The notes beneath the pieces are model-generated. The model was not told where the DNA came from and made no database searches. It saw only the letters and a program-made list of their open reading frames with translations. A DNA stretch of 64,000 nt from an uncultured Flavobacteriaceae bacterium (lineage in GTDB: Bacteria > Bacteroidota > Bacteroidia > Flavobacteriales > Flavobacteriaceae): NCBI GenBank assembly GCA_943787365.1, contig CALSMD010000001.1:496001-560000 (forward strand), given 5' to 3'. Positions 35,786 through 43,671 of the stretch are shown piece by piece. The first letter of the stretch is position 1; each line of letters begins with the position of its first letter. A program made the position numbers and the translations under genes.

Positions 35786-37162
35786 ATGAGCAAATACGAT
35801 GTTATCGTTTTAGGAAGTGGCCCAGGTGGTTACGTTACTGCAATTAGAGCTTCACAATTAGGTCTTAAAACTGCAGTCATTGAGAAAGAAAGCTTAGGAG
35901 GCGTTTGTCTCAACTGGGGATGTATTCCTACCAAAGCACTTTTAAAGTCTGCTCAAGTATTTGAATACCTTAAACATGCGGATGATTACGGCTTAACCGT
36001 CAAAGAATTTGATAAAGATTTTGATGCTGTTGTCAATCGAAGTCGAAATGTAGCCGATGGCATGAGTAAAGGCGTTCAGTTTTTAATGAAAAAAAATAAA
36101 ATCGATGTCATTTCTGGTTATGGTACTTTAAAGCCAGGGAAAAAAGTCGATGTTGACGGTACTGAATACAGTGCGGATCATATCATCATTGCAACAGGGG
36201 CTCGCTCGCGTGAATTGCCTAATTTACCTCAAGATGGTGAAAAGGTAATTGGCTACCGAAAAGCAATGACTTTAGAGAAACAACCTAAGAAATTAATAAT
36301 TGTAGGCTCTGGTGCCATTGGCGTTGAATTTGCTTATTTCTATAACTCTATGGGAACAGATGTAACGGTTGTTGAATATTTACCTCGAATTGTACCTGTT
36401 GAAGATGAAGATGTTTCTAAGCAATTAGAACGTTCGTTCAAGAAAAGTGGAATTAAGGTTTTAACGTCAACAGAAGTCACTTCCGTAGATACTTCTGGTG
36501 AAGGTGTCAAAGCGACGATCAAAACAAAAAAAGGAGAAGAAGTTTTAGAAGCTGACATGGTGTTATCCGCCGTTGGAATCAAAACAAACATTGAAAACAT
36601 TGGATTAGAAGATGTGGGTATTGTAACTGATAGAGATAAAATATTAGTCAATGACTTTTACCAAACAAACATCCCAGGCTATTATGCCATTGGCGATGTC
36701 ACTCCGGGCCCTGCCCTCGCCCACGTTGCTTCTGCAGAAGGCATTTTATGTGTCGAAAAAATTGCAGGACAACATGTAGAAGCTATTGATTACGGAAACA
36801 TTCCAGGATGTACCTATTGTACTCCAGAAATCGCAAGTGTTGGACTGACAGAAGCCCAAGCAAAAGATAAAGGCATTGATATCAAAGTTGGTAAATTTCC
36901 ATTTTCTGCTTCAGGAAAAGCAAGTGCTGGCGGACATAAAGAAGGCTTTGTAAAAGTTATTTTTGATGCCAAATATGGCGAGTGGTTGGGATGCCATATG
37001 ATTGGTACCGGCGTTACGGATATGATTGCAGAAGCCGTTTTAGGTCGAAAACTTGAAACGACTGGCCATGAAGTTTTAAAAACAATTCACCCACACCCTA
37101 CAATGAGTGAGGCAGTGATGGAAGCTGTGGCAGATGCTTATGGCGAAGTGATTCATATATAA
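35786..37162 (+). CDS. lpdA: dihydrolipoyl dehydrogenase (E3), copy 1
   Basis: FAD-disulfide oxidoreductase that reoxidises dihydrolipoyl groups of 2-oxoacid dehydrogenase or glycine cleavage complexes. 458 residues. FAD site GSGPGGYV near residue 11, redox-active GGVCLNWGC with Cys41 and Cys46, NAD site VGSGAIGVEF, and the C-terminal catalytic pair in HPHPTMSE. The ATG at 35786 (MSKYDV) gives the normal N terminus. It follows the DUF1572 gene and ends at a terminator. A second E3 is at 57686-59086. Confidence 0.93.
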   Translation: MSKYDVIVLGSGPGGYVTAIRASQLGLKTAVIEKESLGGVCLNWGCIPTKALLKSAQVFEYLKHADDYGLTVKEFDKDFDAVVNRSRNVADGMSKGVQFLMKKNKIDVISGYGTLKPGKKVDVDGTEYSADHIIIATGARSRELPNLPQDGEKVIGYRKAMTLEKQPKKLIIVGSGAIGVEFAYFYNSMGTDVTVVEYLPRIVPVEDEDVSKQLERSFKKSGIKVLTSTEVTSVDTSGEGVKATIKTKKGEEVLEADMVLSAVGIKTNIENIGLEDVGIVTDRDKILVNDFYQTNIPGYYAIGDVTPGPALAHVASAEGILCVEKIAGQHVEAIDYGNIPGCTYCTPEIASVGLTEAQAKDKGIDIKVGKFPFSASGKASAGGHKEGFVKVIFDAKYGEWLGCHMIGTGVTDMIAEAVLGRKLETTGHEVLKTIHPHPTMSEAVMEAVADAYGEVIHI

Positions 37163-37184
37163 ACACAACACACATATTATAAAC

Positions 37185-37217
37185 TAAAGACGGTCTTAAA
37201 AGGCTGTCTTTTTTGTT
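37185..37217 (+). terminator. intrinsic terminator after lpd; first of two near-identical hairpins
   Basis: AAAGAC paired to GTCTTT with G-U and G-C extensions, then a run of six T. The 33-base unit differs at four positions from the hairpin at 38532-38564. Confidence 0.8.
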
Positions 37218-37225
37218 TATTAACA

Positions 37226-38110
37226 TTATTTTTTAATAATATTAATCGTCGTTTCTTCTCCAATTTTCAGACTTGTAACAACTTTTAAAAATTGATCTCC
37301 GTCATTAATTTCAAGGTTAGCCGTATTTACAGTAATACTTCCAGCACTATCAGCTTTGATTACTATTTTTGTTAATTTAGAATTAAGTGAAATAGAGATA
37401 CTTTTTTTAATCTTTGTTAATGTATAATTATCTAGTACTTTTTTATCATTAACATATATAGAAATAACATCACCATCAATTTTACCTCTATCAAAAAAGG
37501 ATAATACCATCTCATTTGATTTAGTAAACAAACTCATTTTCTGATTGACTCTTAAAACATTTATTTTTAAAGAATCTAACTGTTTAGATAGATTTATTGA
37601 TTTTCTTAAGCTGTCTGGCAATTTTTTAATTCTCCTAGCCCTATTTACTTTTTTTGATAATTTGTTGGTTTCCTTCTGAAGCTTGTCCCAGCGTTTCATA
37701 TTTATTTCCCCATTAACACATTCTGTCCCATCTAAAAAAAGACCTTTAAATTTCCCTTTTAAAACGGTAGACGAATTAATTTTAAAATTATTTGATTCAA
37801 AGTTTATAAAACAAAAGTTTTGTTCAATTATTTCAGACTTCGTATACAAAATAGATGTTTCTTTGAATATAATTGTTTTAGAATTCGCATCATATGTGCC
37901 AGAAATCTCAGATTTAGTTTCATGATCACCGCCAGAATCTGTGATAGAAAAGCCACTAATTCTATCATTATTAATATCTAAAAAAACACTGTAAGGTATT
38001 ATTATAGAATCATTTAATTTAATAACACCAAAGAAGTCATTCGTAGATTGAGCATTAATTATATTAGAAAATAAAATTAAAAATAAAACTACTATTATTT
38101 TATTAATCAT
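37226..38110 (-). CDS. secreted protein of unknown function
   Basis: A 294-residue protein with a signal peptide (about 1-20, ending IINAQ) and a Lys-, Ser- and Ile-rich beta-strand body (for example KTIIFKETSILYTKSEIIEQ, GKFKGLFLDGTECVNG). A short helical linker around residues 140-190 separates two beta regions. It is AT-rich and has no motif I can name. It is divergent from the TM2 gene (49 bases), and the two genes are bracketed by two near-identical terminator hairpins. Confidence 0.65.
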   Translation of the reverse strand: MINKIIVVLFLILFSNIINAQSTNDFFGVIKLNDSIIIPYSVFLDINNDRISGFSITDSGGDHETKSEISGTYDANSKTIIFKETSILYTKSEIIEQNFCFINFESNNFKINSSTVLKGKFKGLFLDGTECVNGEINMKRWDKLQKETNKLSKKVNRARRIKKLPDSLRKSINLSKQLDSLKINVLRVNQKMSLFTKSNEMVLSFFDRGKIDGDVISIYVNDKKVLDNYTLTKIKKSISISLNSKLTKIVIKADSAGSITVNTANLEINDGDQFLKVVTSLKIGEETTINIIKK

Positions 38111-38159
38111 AATTATATATATTTTTTATATATTGCAATATAAACCCAAATTCATAAAC

Positions 38160-38471
38160 ATGAAAACAAAATTAATTTTTACATTATTATTTATTTTTGC
38201 GGTGTCTTTTTCTTACGCTTCATTCCCCGTAAAAAGATCGACAACCGTAGTTGCTTCAACAACTGAAAGTAATATTTCAATTGAAACTAACGAAGAATAC
38301 ACAGTCGTTACAACTCCTAGTAGGGGACGTAAAAAAATGGTTACTGCGTTATTACTTTGGTGGTTTGCTGGAATAGTTGCGGCTCATAGATGGTATTTAG
38401 AAAGTCCTGTTGGATGGAACATTCTTTATATTATTACACTAGGTGGCTTAGGTATTCTGGGCTATAGTTGA
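38160..38471 (+). CDS. TM2-domain protein, frame broken near 38456
   Basis: As read, 103 residues: a signal peptide (about 1-20, SFSYA), a Ser/Thr-rich linker (VVASTTESNISIETNEEY), then the start of a TM2 domain (KMVTALLLWWFAGIVAAHRWYLESPVGWN, read in parts). It stops after GLGILGYS. Removing one base in TATTCTGGG at about 38456-38458 restores GGLGIWAIVDVINIITEN with a stop at 38511, exactly the expected second helix and tail of TM2. The ATG at 38160 is preferred over one at 38133 because it begins the signal peptide directly. Confidence 0.7.
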   Translation: MKTKLIFTLLFIFAVSFSYASFPVKRSTTVVASTTESNISIETNEEYTVVTTPSRGRKKMVTALLLWWFAGIVAAHRWYLESPVGWNILYIITLGGLGILGYS

Positions 38472-38531
38472 TGTTATTAATATAATAACAGAAAATTTCC
38501 CAACACTATAGCTTTAACCTTATATATAAAT

Positions 38532-38564
38532 TAAAGGCGGTCTGAAAAGACCGTCTTTTTTGTT
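38532..38564 (+). terminator. intrinsic terminator; second of two near-identical hairpins
   Basis: Stem AAAGGCGGTCT and AGACCGTCTTT with one G-U pair, loop GAAA, then a T-run. On the minus strand it also follows aroQ. Confidence 0.82.
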
Positions 38565-38980
38565 ACAAGAAACTTTGCAACGCTAGCTCGTAGCTTTGCA
38601 AACCAAACCCAAGGATCACGCCTTTTGCATTGGGTGATATATACGATTGATGTCTGAACTCTTCTCTGGCGAAGGTATTGGAGATATGCACTTCAATGAC
38701 AGGTGTTTCAATGGCTTTGATGGCGTCACCAATTCCAACAGAAGTGTGGGTATAAGCGGCGGCATTTAAAATAATACCATCGTAAGAAAACCCAACGTCT
38801 TGAATTTTATCAATCAACTCCCCTTCTATATTGGATTGAAAATAGGTTAATTCAAACGCCTTCATATTTAGTTTTTAAATCTGTATAAAAGTCTTCGAAG
38901 GATTGAGCTCCATAAATACCGGGTTCACGTTTGCCTAATAAATTTAAGTTAGGGCCGTTGATGATGATGATTTTTTTCAT
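38563..38980 (-). pseudogene. aroQ: 3-dehydroquinate dehydratase type II (AroQ), split by one inserted base
   Basis: Type II dehydroquinase of the shikimate pathway, converting 3-dehydroquinate to 3-dehydroshikimate. The N-terminal piece (ATG at 38980) reads [20 protein letters not shown] and runs into a stop at 38852-38854. The C-terminal piece (38563-38865) carries ELTYFQSNIEGELIDKIQ, LNAAAYTHTS, EVHISNTFAREEFRHQS and GFGLQSYELAL, all diagnostic. Deleting one T in the GTTTGAA run at about 38854-38856 joins them as KYEGVELTYF. No other dehydroquinase is in the window, and pabB here needs chorismate, so a consensus error is more plausible than true loss. Confidence 0.85.
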
Positions 38981-39096
38981 ATGTCTTTCTTATTGTTTTT
39001 TTATCCGTCATATGTGTTCGCTGTCATTCATTCTCTTGAATTACATTGTTTTTAACATGCTCGGTTCATTCCACAAAAATACAAAAGTTATGGTAT

Positions 39097-39128
39097 AAAA
39101 AAAGAGGAAGCGACGCTTCCTCTTTAAT
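39097..39128 (-). terminator. terminator of small outer-membrane barrel gene
   Basis: Palindrome AAAGAGGAAGC (39101-39111), loop GAC, GCTTCCTCTTT (39115-39125), with an A-run that becomes a U-run on the minus strand. Confidence 0.85.
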
Positions 39129-39151
39129 TTAAAGTATTTAAGAATGTTTTC

Positions 39152-39679
39152 TTAGAACTTGTACTGAACTCCAACAGAAAACTTCATGATTGACTCAGAG
39201 TCATCAGCGTCTTCTACTGTGAAAGTAAAGTAATCTAAATTAGCAGCTAAACCCCAGTTATCTCCAAGAGAGTAGTTGTAAGTTGCGCCGATGATCCAAG
39301 CACTTTCCATATCAACATCAAGTTCAGCTCCTCCTGAATCGATAGTCGCAGAAGAAAAAGCATATTGAGGTTTGAAGTCAAAGTCACCAAAAGAAATCAT
39401 TGGACCTACAGCAAAATATCCAACTCCAATACTACCATCATCACTACCTTCTAAAGCATGACCAGTAGCACCCCAGTTTACAGTTGCTCCCCATGTTTCA
39501 TTGAAACGGTAACCTGCATTGATAAGACCTAAGTCTAAACCTGTTTTAGCTGTGTCAGCTAAATCTCCTTGTGGAATCGCTGCACCAATTGATACACCTA
39601 CATACCCTTTAGAATCTTGAGCAGTCGTTGTGTTTGTTAAAAACAAAGCAAGTACTGCAGTAAATAATAATTTTTTCAT
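39152..39679 (-). CDS. small outer-membrane beta-barrel protein
   Basis: A 175-residue protein with a signal peptide (about 1-20, ending TTTAQ) and eight predicted amphipathic strands ending KFSVGVQYKF; the C-terminal Phe is typical of barrel proteins. Acidic loops (ALEGSDDGSIG, EDADDSES) alternate with the strands. It resembles the OmpX/opacity-type eight-stranded barrels. It is preceded by a good -7 box and followed by a terminator, so it is a single-gene unit, probably well expressed. A specific role cannot be assigned. Confidence 0.82.
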   Translation of the reverse strand: MKKLLFTAVLALFLTNTTTAQDSKGYVGVSIGAAIPQGDLADTAKTGLDLGLINAGYRFNETWGATVNWGATGHALEGSDDGSIGVGYFAVGPMISFGDFDFKPQYAFSSATIDSGGAELDVDMESAWIIGATYNYSLGDNWGLAANLDYFTFTVEDADDSESIMKFSVGVQYKF

Positions 39680-40003
39680 AATTTTAATTTTTAGTTTATG
39701 GTTAATGAAGCAAAATTAAACAAAATAATTAAAATTACAATTCAAAATTGATAAATATTGTATTTAATCACATATTACTTAAAAACCCTGTAACAGGTTA
39801 TTGTTATCAATTAAATTTACTTTAAAGACAATTAGCACTCAATTTACTTATAATTAAACATGATTAAGTAATTTATTTAAAAACTAAACAATAAACAGGT
39901 ATAAGTTAATAATGAGAAGAAATTATTGAAAATAGGGTACAAAAAAACCTTTACAGCTTTTACACTATAAAGGATGTTTTTGTTTAAGCTTAACTTATTT
40001 TAT
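39680..40003. other. AT-rich intergenic stretch
   Basis: About 320 bases with no gene that I can support. It holds the -7 box at 39711-39718 and, at 39939-39984, an imperfect hairpin (ACAAAAAAACCTTTA against TAAAGGATGTTTTTGT) that could serve the minus-strand barrel pseudogene as a terminator. The rest shows no repeat or RNA structure I recognise. Confidence 0.4.
39711..39718 (-). promoter_or_regulatory. -7 promoter box for small barrel gene
   Basis: Minus strand TAATTTTG, exact TAnnTTTG match, 32 bases before the ATG at 39679. Confidence 0.55.
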
Positions 40004-40543
40004 TTAAAAAGCGTATCCAATACCAAGTCCAAATTTAGGCAATAAACCATCTAGTTTAATACTCGTTACGTCACCTGTAGCATTAACTGATTTGTAAATT
40101 CCTACAGAATTGACATCCAATGAAAAACCTCCTAAGTTTCATGGGCAACCACCAAGAAGTCCCCCTCCAAAAGAGGAAACATTTTACACTCTTACCAGCT
40201 TCCTCCAATGTCGCGCTGGAGTAATTCACAACAGTAGCCACATATCATCCTCTGGGTGCTGTATAGGTTGAAGAATGATAAAACTTATACTTTCTTCACC
40301 TCCAATTGTATTCACTTCTGTTTCTTCGGATAAGGTCGCTAAAGAACCTGTAACTCTCTTGTAACTCAAGGAAAGTTCAAAAGTTGATTTTTCATTTACA
40401 ACACGCTTATAGGAAAATTGGACATTATTGAATAAAAATCCTAACAGATCCACTTTTACTACAGTCTTCTGCGCTTGAATACTTGGCATTGCAAACAGGA
40501 CCACAACTGCAATTAATAATAGTTTTAGGTTTAAGTTTTTATA
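40004..40543 (-). pseudogene. outer-membrane barrel protein (DUF3575-like), multiply disrupted
   Basis: Pieces of one gene in three frames. The 5' end has a -7 box at 40559-40566 but the expected ATG codon at 40541-40543 reads TAT; then KNLNLKLLLIAVVV, signal end AMPSIQAQ and KVDLLGFLFNNVQFSYKR follow. After ILQP the frame shifts to APRG, stop, YVATVVNYSSATLEEAGK, shifts again to VSSFGGGLLGG, hits a TGA where TGG fits, and ends normally as LLPKFGLGIGYAF at 40004. At least four separate lesions are needed, more than at any other damaged gene here, so genuine decay is plausible. A GTG start at 40504 would give only a truncated fragment. Confidence 0.75.
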
Positions 40544-40558
40544 TAATTAATAATTGGT

Positions 40559-40566
40559 CAAATATA
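40559..40566 (-). promoter_or_regulatory. -7 promoter box of the disrupted barrel gene
   Basis: Minus strand TATATTTG, exact match, 16 bases before the expected start codon position at 40543. Confidence 0.45.
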
Positions 40567-40651
40567 TTACAAAAAATAAAAACTCTCAACAGATCTGGAA
40601 TTCTAGCTGCTAAATATTGTTTAAGTAATTATATTAAAAATTTAAACAAAA

Positions 40652-40676
40652 AAAAGGAGCCCATAAGGCTCCTTTT
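40652..40676 (-). terminator. terminator of barrel porin gene
   Basis: GGAGCC (40656-40661) and GGCTCC (40667-40672) with flanking AAAA/TTTT, loop CATAA; downstream of the porin stop on the minus strand. Confidence 0.8.
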
Positions 40677-40695
40677 AAAAATTATAAAATGTTTG

Positions 40696-41730
40696 TTAGA
40701 ACGAATAAACCGCTGCTAATACAAATGATGATAAGCTGTTTGAAGGCATTAAATCATTGTCCATAAAAGTAGCTTCTTCACTCGCTGAGTCCAATCTAAA
40801 TTCTGGCTTGATCATTAAGTTACCTACTGAATAATTTCCTGTTAAAGTTACTGCAAATACATCTGCATCGCCTTTGAAATCATAAGCACCAATACCACCA
40901 GCACCACCTTCAGTTTCAACAAAGTACTCAGCTCTTAAACCAACAGAAAACTTATCTGAAGTCGATACTTGAGGATACAATGCTACACCTGCAAAACTTG
41001 TGTCGATATCAATATCATCCGTAGCATCAAAATAAGCAGCGTTAATTCCTAAGAAAAAAGACTCTGAAATGTCAATTCCACCTGTAAAATCAACCTCAAA
41101 AGAATCTTGAGACGCTAAGTAATTTAAGTACTGTCCTTTGTATCCTAACTGAACACCAACAGCGTAATCTCCTGTTGGATTGTACTCAGTTAAATCTGTA
41201 GGATTCATAATAGCGGTCATTAAAGTTACATCATCACCGAAATCAAAATCAGCTTTTATTCCTGTATGACTGAACGGTCCATAAGAAAATAAATACGACG
41301 TACTATAGTTAAAGTTTCCAACAGGCGAGATCACTTCATACCCTAAAAAAGTATTGAAATTACCCATAGTCAAAGTCACCTTGTCACTTACATTCCAGTA
41401 GGCATACAATTGATTGATTACGTTCGCAGAACTTGAATTCATTGGAGATGCAAAAACAGCATCCGTTCCTCTTGGTCCAAAAACCAGATCAGCAACAACT
41501 CCAACGTTAGAAGCTTCATAGCTCGCAACAATATTTGCCATTCCTAATGAAAACCCTGAAAGGTTTGCAAATGAAGATCCTGGTGCAATTGCATTTTCAT
41601 CATTTGGAGCATCTAAATTTGCTCTGTAATAAGCATCAACCGACCCACTAAAAGTCAACTTTGGCTCTTCTTCTTGTCCGAATGCAAATCCTACAACGGC
41701 AAGAGATAATAAAGTAATTAATTTTTTCAT
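40696..41730 (-). CDS. outer-membrane porin-like barrel protein
   Basis: A 344-residue protein with a signal peptide (about 1-19, MKKLITLL, ending FAFGQ) and 16-18 predicted amphipathic strands: LTFSGSVDAYYRANLD, FSLGMANIVASYEASNVG, QLYAYWNVSDKVTLTMGNF, GIKADFDFGDDVTLMTAIMN, ending SSFVLAAVYSF. The general pattern matches the BBP2/OmpL-like beta-barrel porins of Bacteroidota. The start at 41730 (not 41772) places it 30 bases downstream of an exact -7 box. No substrate can be inferred. The terminator follows. Confidence 0.82.
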   Translation of the reverse strand: MKKLITLLSLAVVGFAFGQEEEPKLTFSGSVDAYYRANLDAPNDENAIAPGSSFANLSGFSLGMANIVASYEASNVGVVADLVFGPRGTDAVFASPMNSSSANVINQLYAYWNVSDKVTLTMGNFNTFLGYEVISPVGNFNYSTSYLFSYGPFSHTGIKADFDFGDDVTLMTAIMNPTDLTEYNPTGDYAVGVQLGYKGQYLNYLASQDSFEVDFTGGIDISESFFLGINAAYFDATDDIDIDTSFAGVALYPQVSTSDKFSVGLRAEYFVETEGGAGGIGAYDFKGDADVFAVTLTGNYSVGNLMIKPEFRLDSASEEATFMDNDLMPSNSLSSFVLAAVYSF

Positions 41731-41759
41731 AATCATTGTTTTGTTTAATATATAAGTTG

Positions 41760-41767
41760 CAAATTTA
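41760..41767 (-). promoter_or_regulatory. -7 promoter box for porin gene
   Basis: Minus strand TAAATTTG, exact TAnnTTTG match, 30 bases before the ATG at 41730; it excludes the longer in-frame start at 41772. Confidence 0.55.
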
Positions 41768-41959
41768 AACAAAAATAATATTCAAAACCTATATATATTT
41801 ACTTTAATCGTACAAATCATACACTTTAAAGTACTTTTAAGATGGAAGTTGCCATCATCAAAAACGGTTAAAAAGTATAAAAAATGCTAAAATCAATTAA
41901 ATGTTACTATAATTTTTGTAATATCGTTGTATAAATATTCATTTCATTAATACAACTCT

Positions 41960-43465
41960 ATGAAACTTAAAATCACACTATTACTATTTATATTAATAGC
42001 AAACCAAAACATTGGTCAGGCTCAAAACCAAGAGACCTTTGCTTCTAGCATCACAGCAGAAGAATTAAAAGAAAAACTCTACACCTACGCTTCTGATGAA
42101 TTCGAAGGAAGAGAAACAGGGACCAAAGGACAGAAAATAGCAATAGAGTACTTAAAGAGTATTTATACGAATCTAGGAATTACCGCAGCCAAGGCTGATG
42201 GAGATTATTTTCAAAATGTGCCTTTAGTATTGGTAGAGACTCCAAAAGTGTCTATGACTATAGACGGCAATTCATTTGAATATTATCAAGATTTTATAAG
42301 CATCACAGATGCAAAGACAAGCGTTATTAAAGCGAGTGACATTGTTGTGGTGGGTTATGGTATTAAAGATGAACGCTATAACGATTATAAAGACATGGAT
42401 GTTACCAATAAAATTGTAGTGGCTATTGGAGGTGAACCAAAAAATGAAGATGGCACTTATCTTATTAGTGGTACAGACGAAATTTCTAAGTGGTCTAATG
42501 GGCGTCAAGCAATGCGTTCAAAACAAAATACTGCCAAAGAATTGGGTGCTAAAGCCTTTTTTCTAGTAAACGATGCGATGTTTAATCGCTATGCCAAATA
42601 TTACAAAGCACGTGACGAACGCGGAGGCGAAAGTAATTTAGCCTTAGATGTCAACGAAGAACCCATGTATGGATTCCTTGTGAGCGAAGCAATGGGCGCC
42701 GTTTTATTGAAAACCAACACTCTTGAAATCGATTTTGAACAAGTGAGTAAACCTATTACTTCTGAAAATGTCGCTGCCATGATTAAAGGAAGCGAAAAAC
42801 CTGATGAATACATCATTCTATCGGCGCATTTAGACCATGTAGGGATGCATGATGGCGAAGTTTTTAATGGTGCTGACGACGATGGCTCTGGTACGGTTGC
42901 CATTTTGGAAATCGCAGAAGCTTTTAAAGCTGCTCAAGAAAACGGTGAAGGGCCAAAGCGATCTGTAATATTCTTACATGTGACTGGTGAAGAAAAAGGA
43001 TTGTTAGGGTCTCAGTATTATACAGATTACGATCCAATTGTACCTTTAGCGCAAACTGTTTCCAACTTGAACATTGACATGATTGGTCGTACCGACCCTA
43101 AAAGAACCGAAGGAAAACGCAATTATATCTATCTTATTGGAAGTGATAAACTAAGTACCGATCTTCACAACCTATCTGAAGAAATGAATACAAAATACAC
43201 CAACATTGAATTGGACTATACTTATAATGACGAGAACGATCCCAATCGTTTTTACTACCGATCGGATCATTATAATTTTGCTAAAAACAACATTCCGATC
43301 ATATTTTATTTTAATGGAACCCATGCCGATTACCACAAGGCAACAGATACACCAGATAAGATTGAATACGATTTATTAGAGAACAGAACGCGTTTGGTGT
43401 TTCATACTGCTTGGGAGTTGGCCAATAGAGAGGACGCCGTTAGAGTTGACAAGGCTGTGGAGTAA
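41960..43465 (+). CDS. M28-family zinc aminopeptidase, exported
   Basis: A 501-residue secreted peptidase with a signal peptide (about 1-21, ending IGQAQ). The N-terminal part carries a PA-like insert (VVVGYGIKDERYNDYKDMDV). The M28 dinuclear zinc site is seen in LSAHLDHVGMHDGEVFNGAD, DDDGSGTVAILEIAEAF, TGEEKGLLGSQYY, NIDMIGR and the last His in FNGTHADYHKATDTPDK. Members cleave N-terminal residues of peptides in the periplasm or outside. It stands alone between the porin and a terminator. Confidence 0.9.
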   Translation: MKLKITLLLFILIANQNIGQAQNQETFASSITAEELKEKLYTYASDEFEGRETGTKGQKIAIEYLKSIYTNLGITAAKADGDYFQNVPLVLVETPKVSMTIDGNSFEYYQDFISITDAKTSVIKASDIVVVGYGIKDERYNDYKDMDVTNKIVVAIGGEPKNEDGTYLISGTDEISKWSNGRQAMRSKQNTAKELGAKAFFLVNDAMFNRYAKYYKARDERGGESNLALDVNEEPMYGFLVSEAMGAVLLKTNTLEIDFEQVSKPITSENVAAMIKGSEKPDEYIILSAHLDHVGMHDGEVFNGADDDGSGTVAILEIAEAFKAAQENGEGPKRSVIFLHVTGEEKGLLGSQYYTDYDPIVPLAQTVSNLNIDMIGRTDPKRTEGKRNYIYLIGSDKLSTDLHNLSEEMNTKYTNIELDYTYNDENDPNRFYYRSDHYNFAKNNIPIIFYFNGTHADYHKATDTPDKIEYDLLENRTRLVFHTAWELANREDAVRVDKAVE

Positions 43466-43486
43466 AACACATCAAATTAAGTGTAC

Positions 43487-43520
43487 AAAAAAAGCTTCTC
43501 TAAAATTTAGAGAAGCTTTT
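43487..43520. terminator. terminator between M28 peptidase gene and tRNA-His
   Basis: AAAAGCTTCTCTAAA and TTTAGAGAAGCTTTT form a long palindrome with poly-A on the left and T-rich right side, usable from both strands. Confidence 0.8.
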
Positions 43521-43528
43521 GCTTTTTG

Positions 43529-43603
43529 GGTGGAAGACCGGGTTCGAACCGGCGACCCCTGGTACCACAAACCAGTGCTCTAACCAGCTGAGCTACAACC
43601 ACC
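43529..43603 (-). tRNA. tRNA-His (anticodon GTG)
   Basis: On the minus strand the extra 5' G(-1) typical of tRNA-His is present, then TAGCTCAG D arm, anticodon stem-loop CTGGTTTGTGGTACCAG with GTG, and T loop TTCGAAC. CCA is not encoded. The acceptor stem reads GTGGTTG against CTTCCAC: pairs 5-68 and 6-67 are U-U, while AA would restore pairing (see findings). A -7 box is found at 43629-43636. Confidence 0.92.
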
Positions 43604-43628
43604 GTTTAGCATTCAAATAATGCGTTTG

Positions 43629-43636
43629 CAAATGTA
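43629..43636 (-). promoter_or_regulatory. -7 promoter box for tRNA-His
   Basis: Minus strand TACATTTG, exact TAnnTTTG match, 26 bases before the tRNA 5' end. Confidence 0.45.
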
Positions 43637-43671
43637 TAGTATTTAGTATTTTATACAAACCTTTTTTTATA

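Noticed and set aside
38852-38980. Independent 42-aa gene upstream of the aroQ C-terminal frame
   Set aside because: Its sequence [14 protein letters not shown] is the AroQ N terminus, so it is part of the broken gene.
40483-40719. A 78-aa + strand frame
   Set aside because: It crosses the start of the barrel pseudogene, its promoter and the porin terminator; composition is Lys/Asn/Ile noise.
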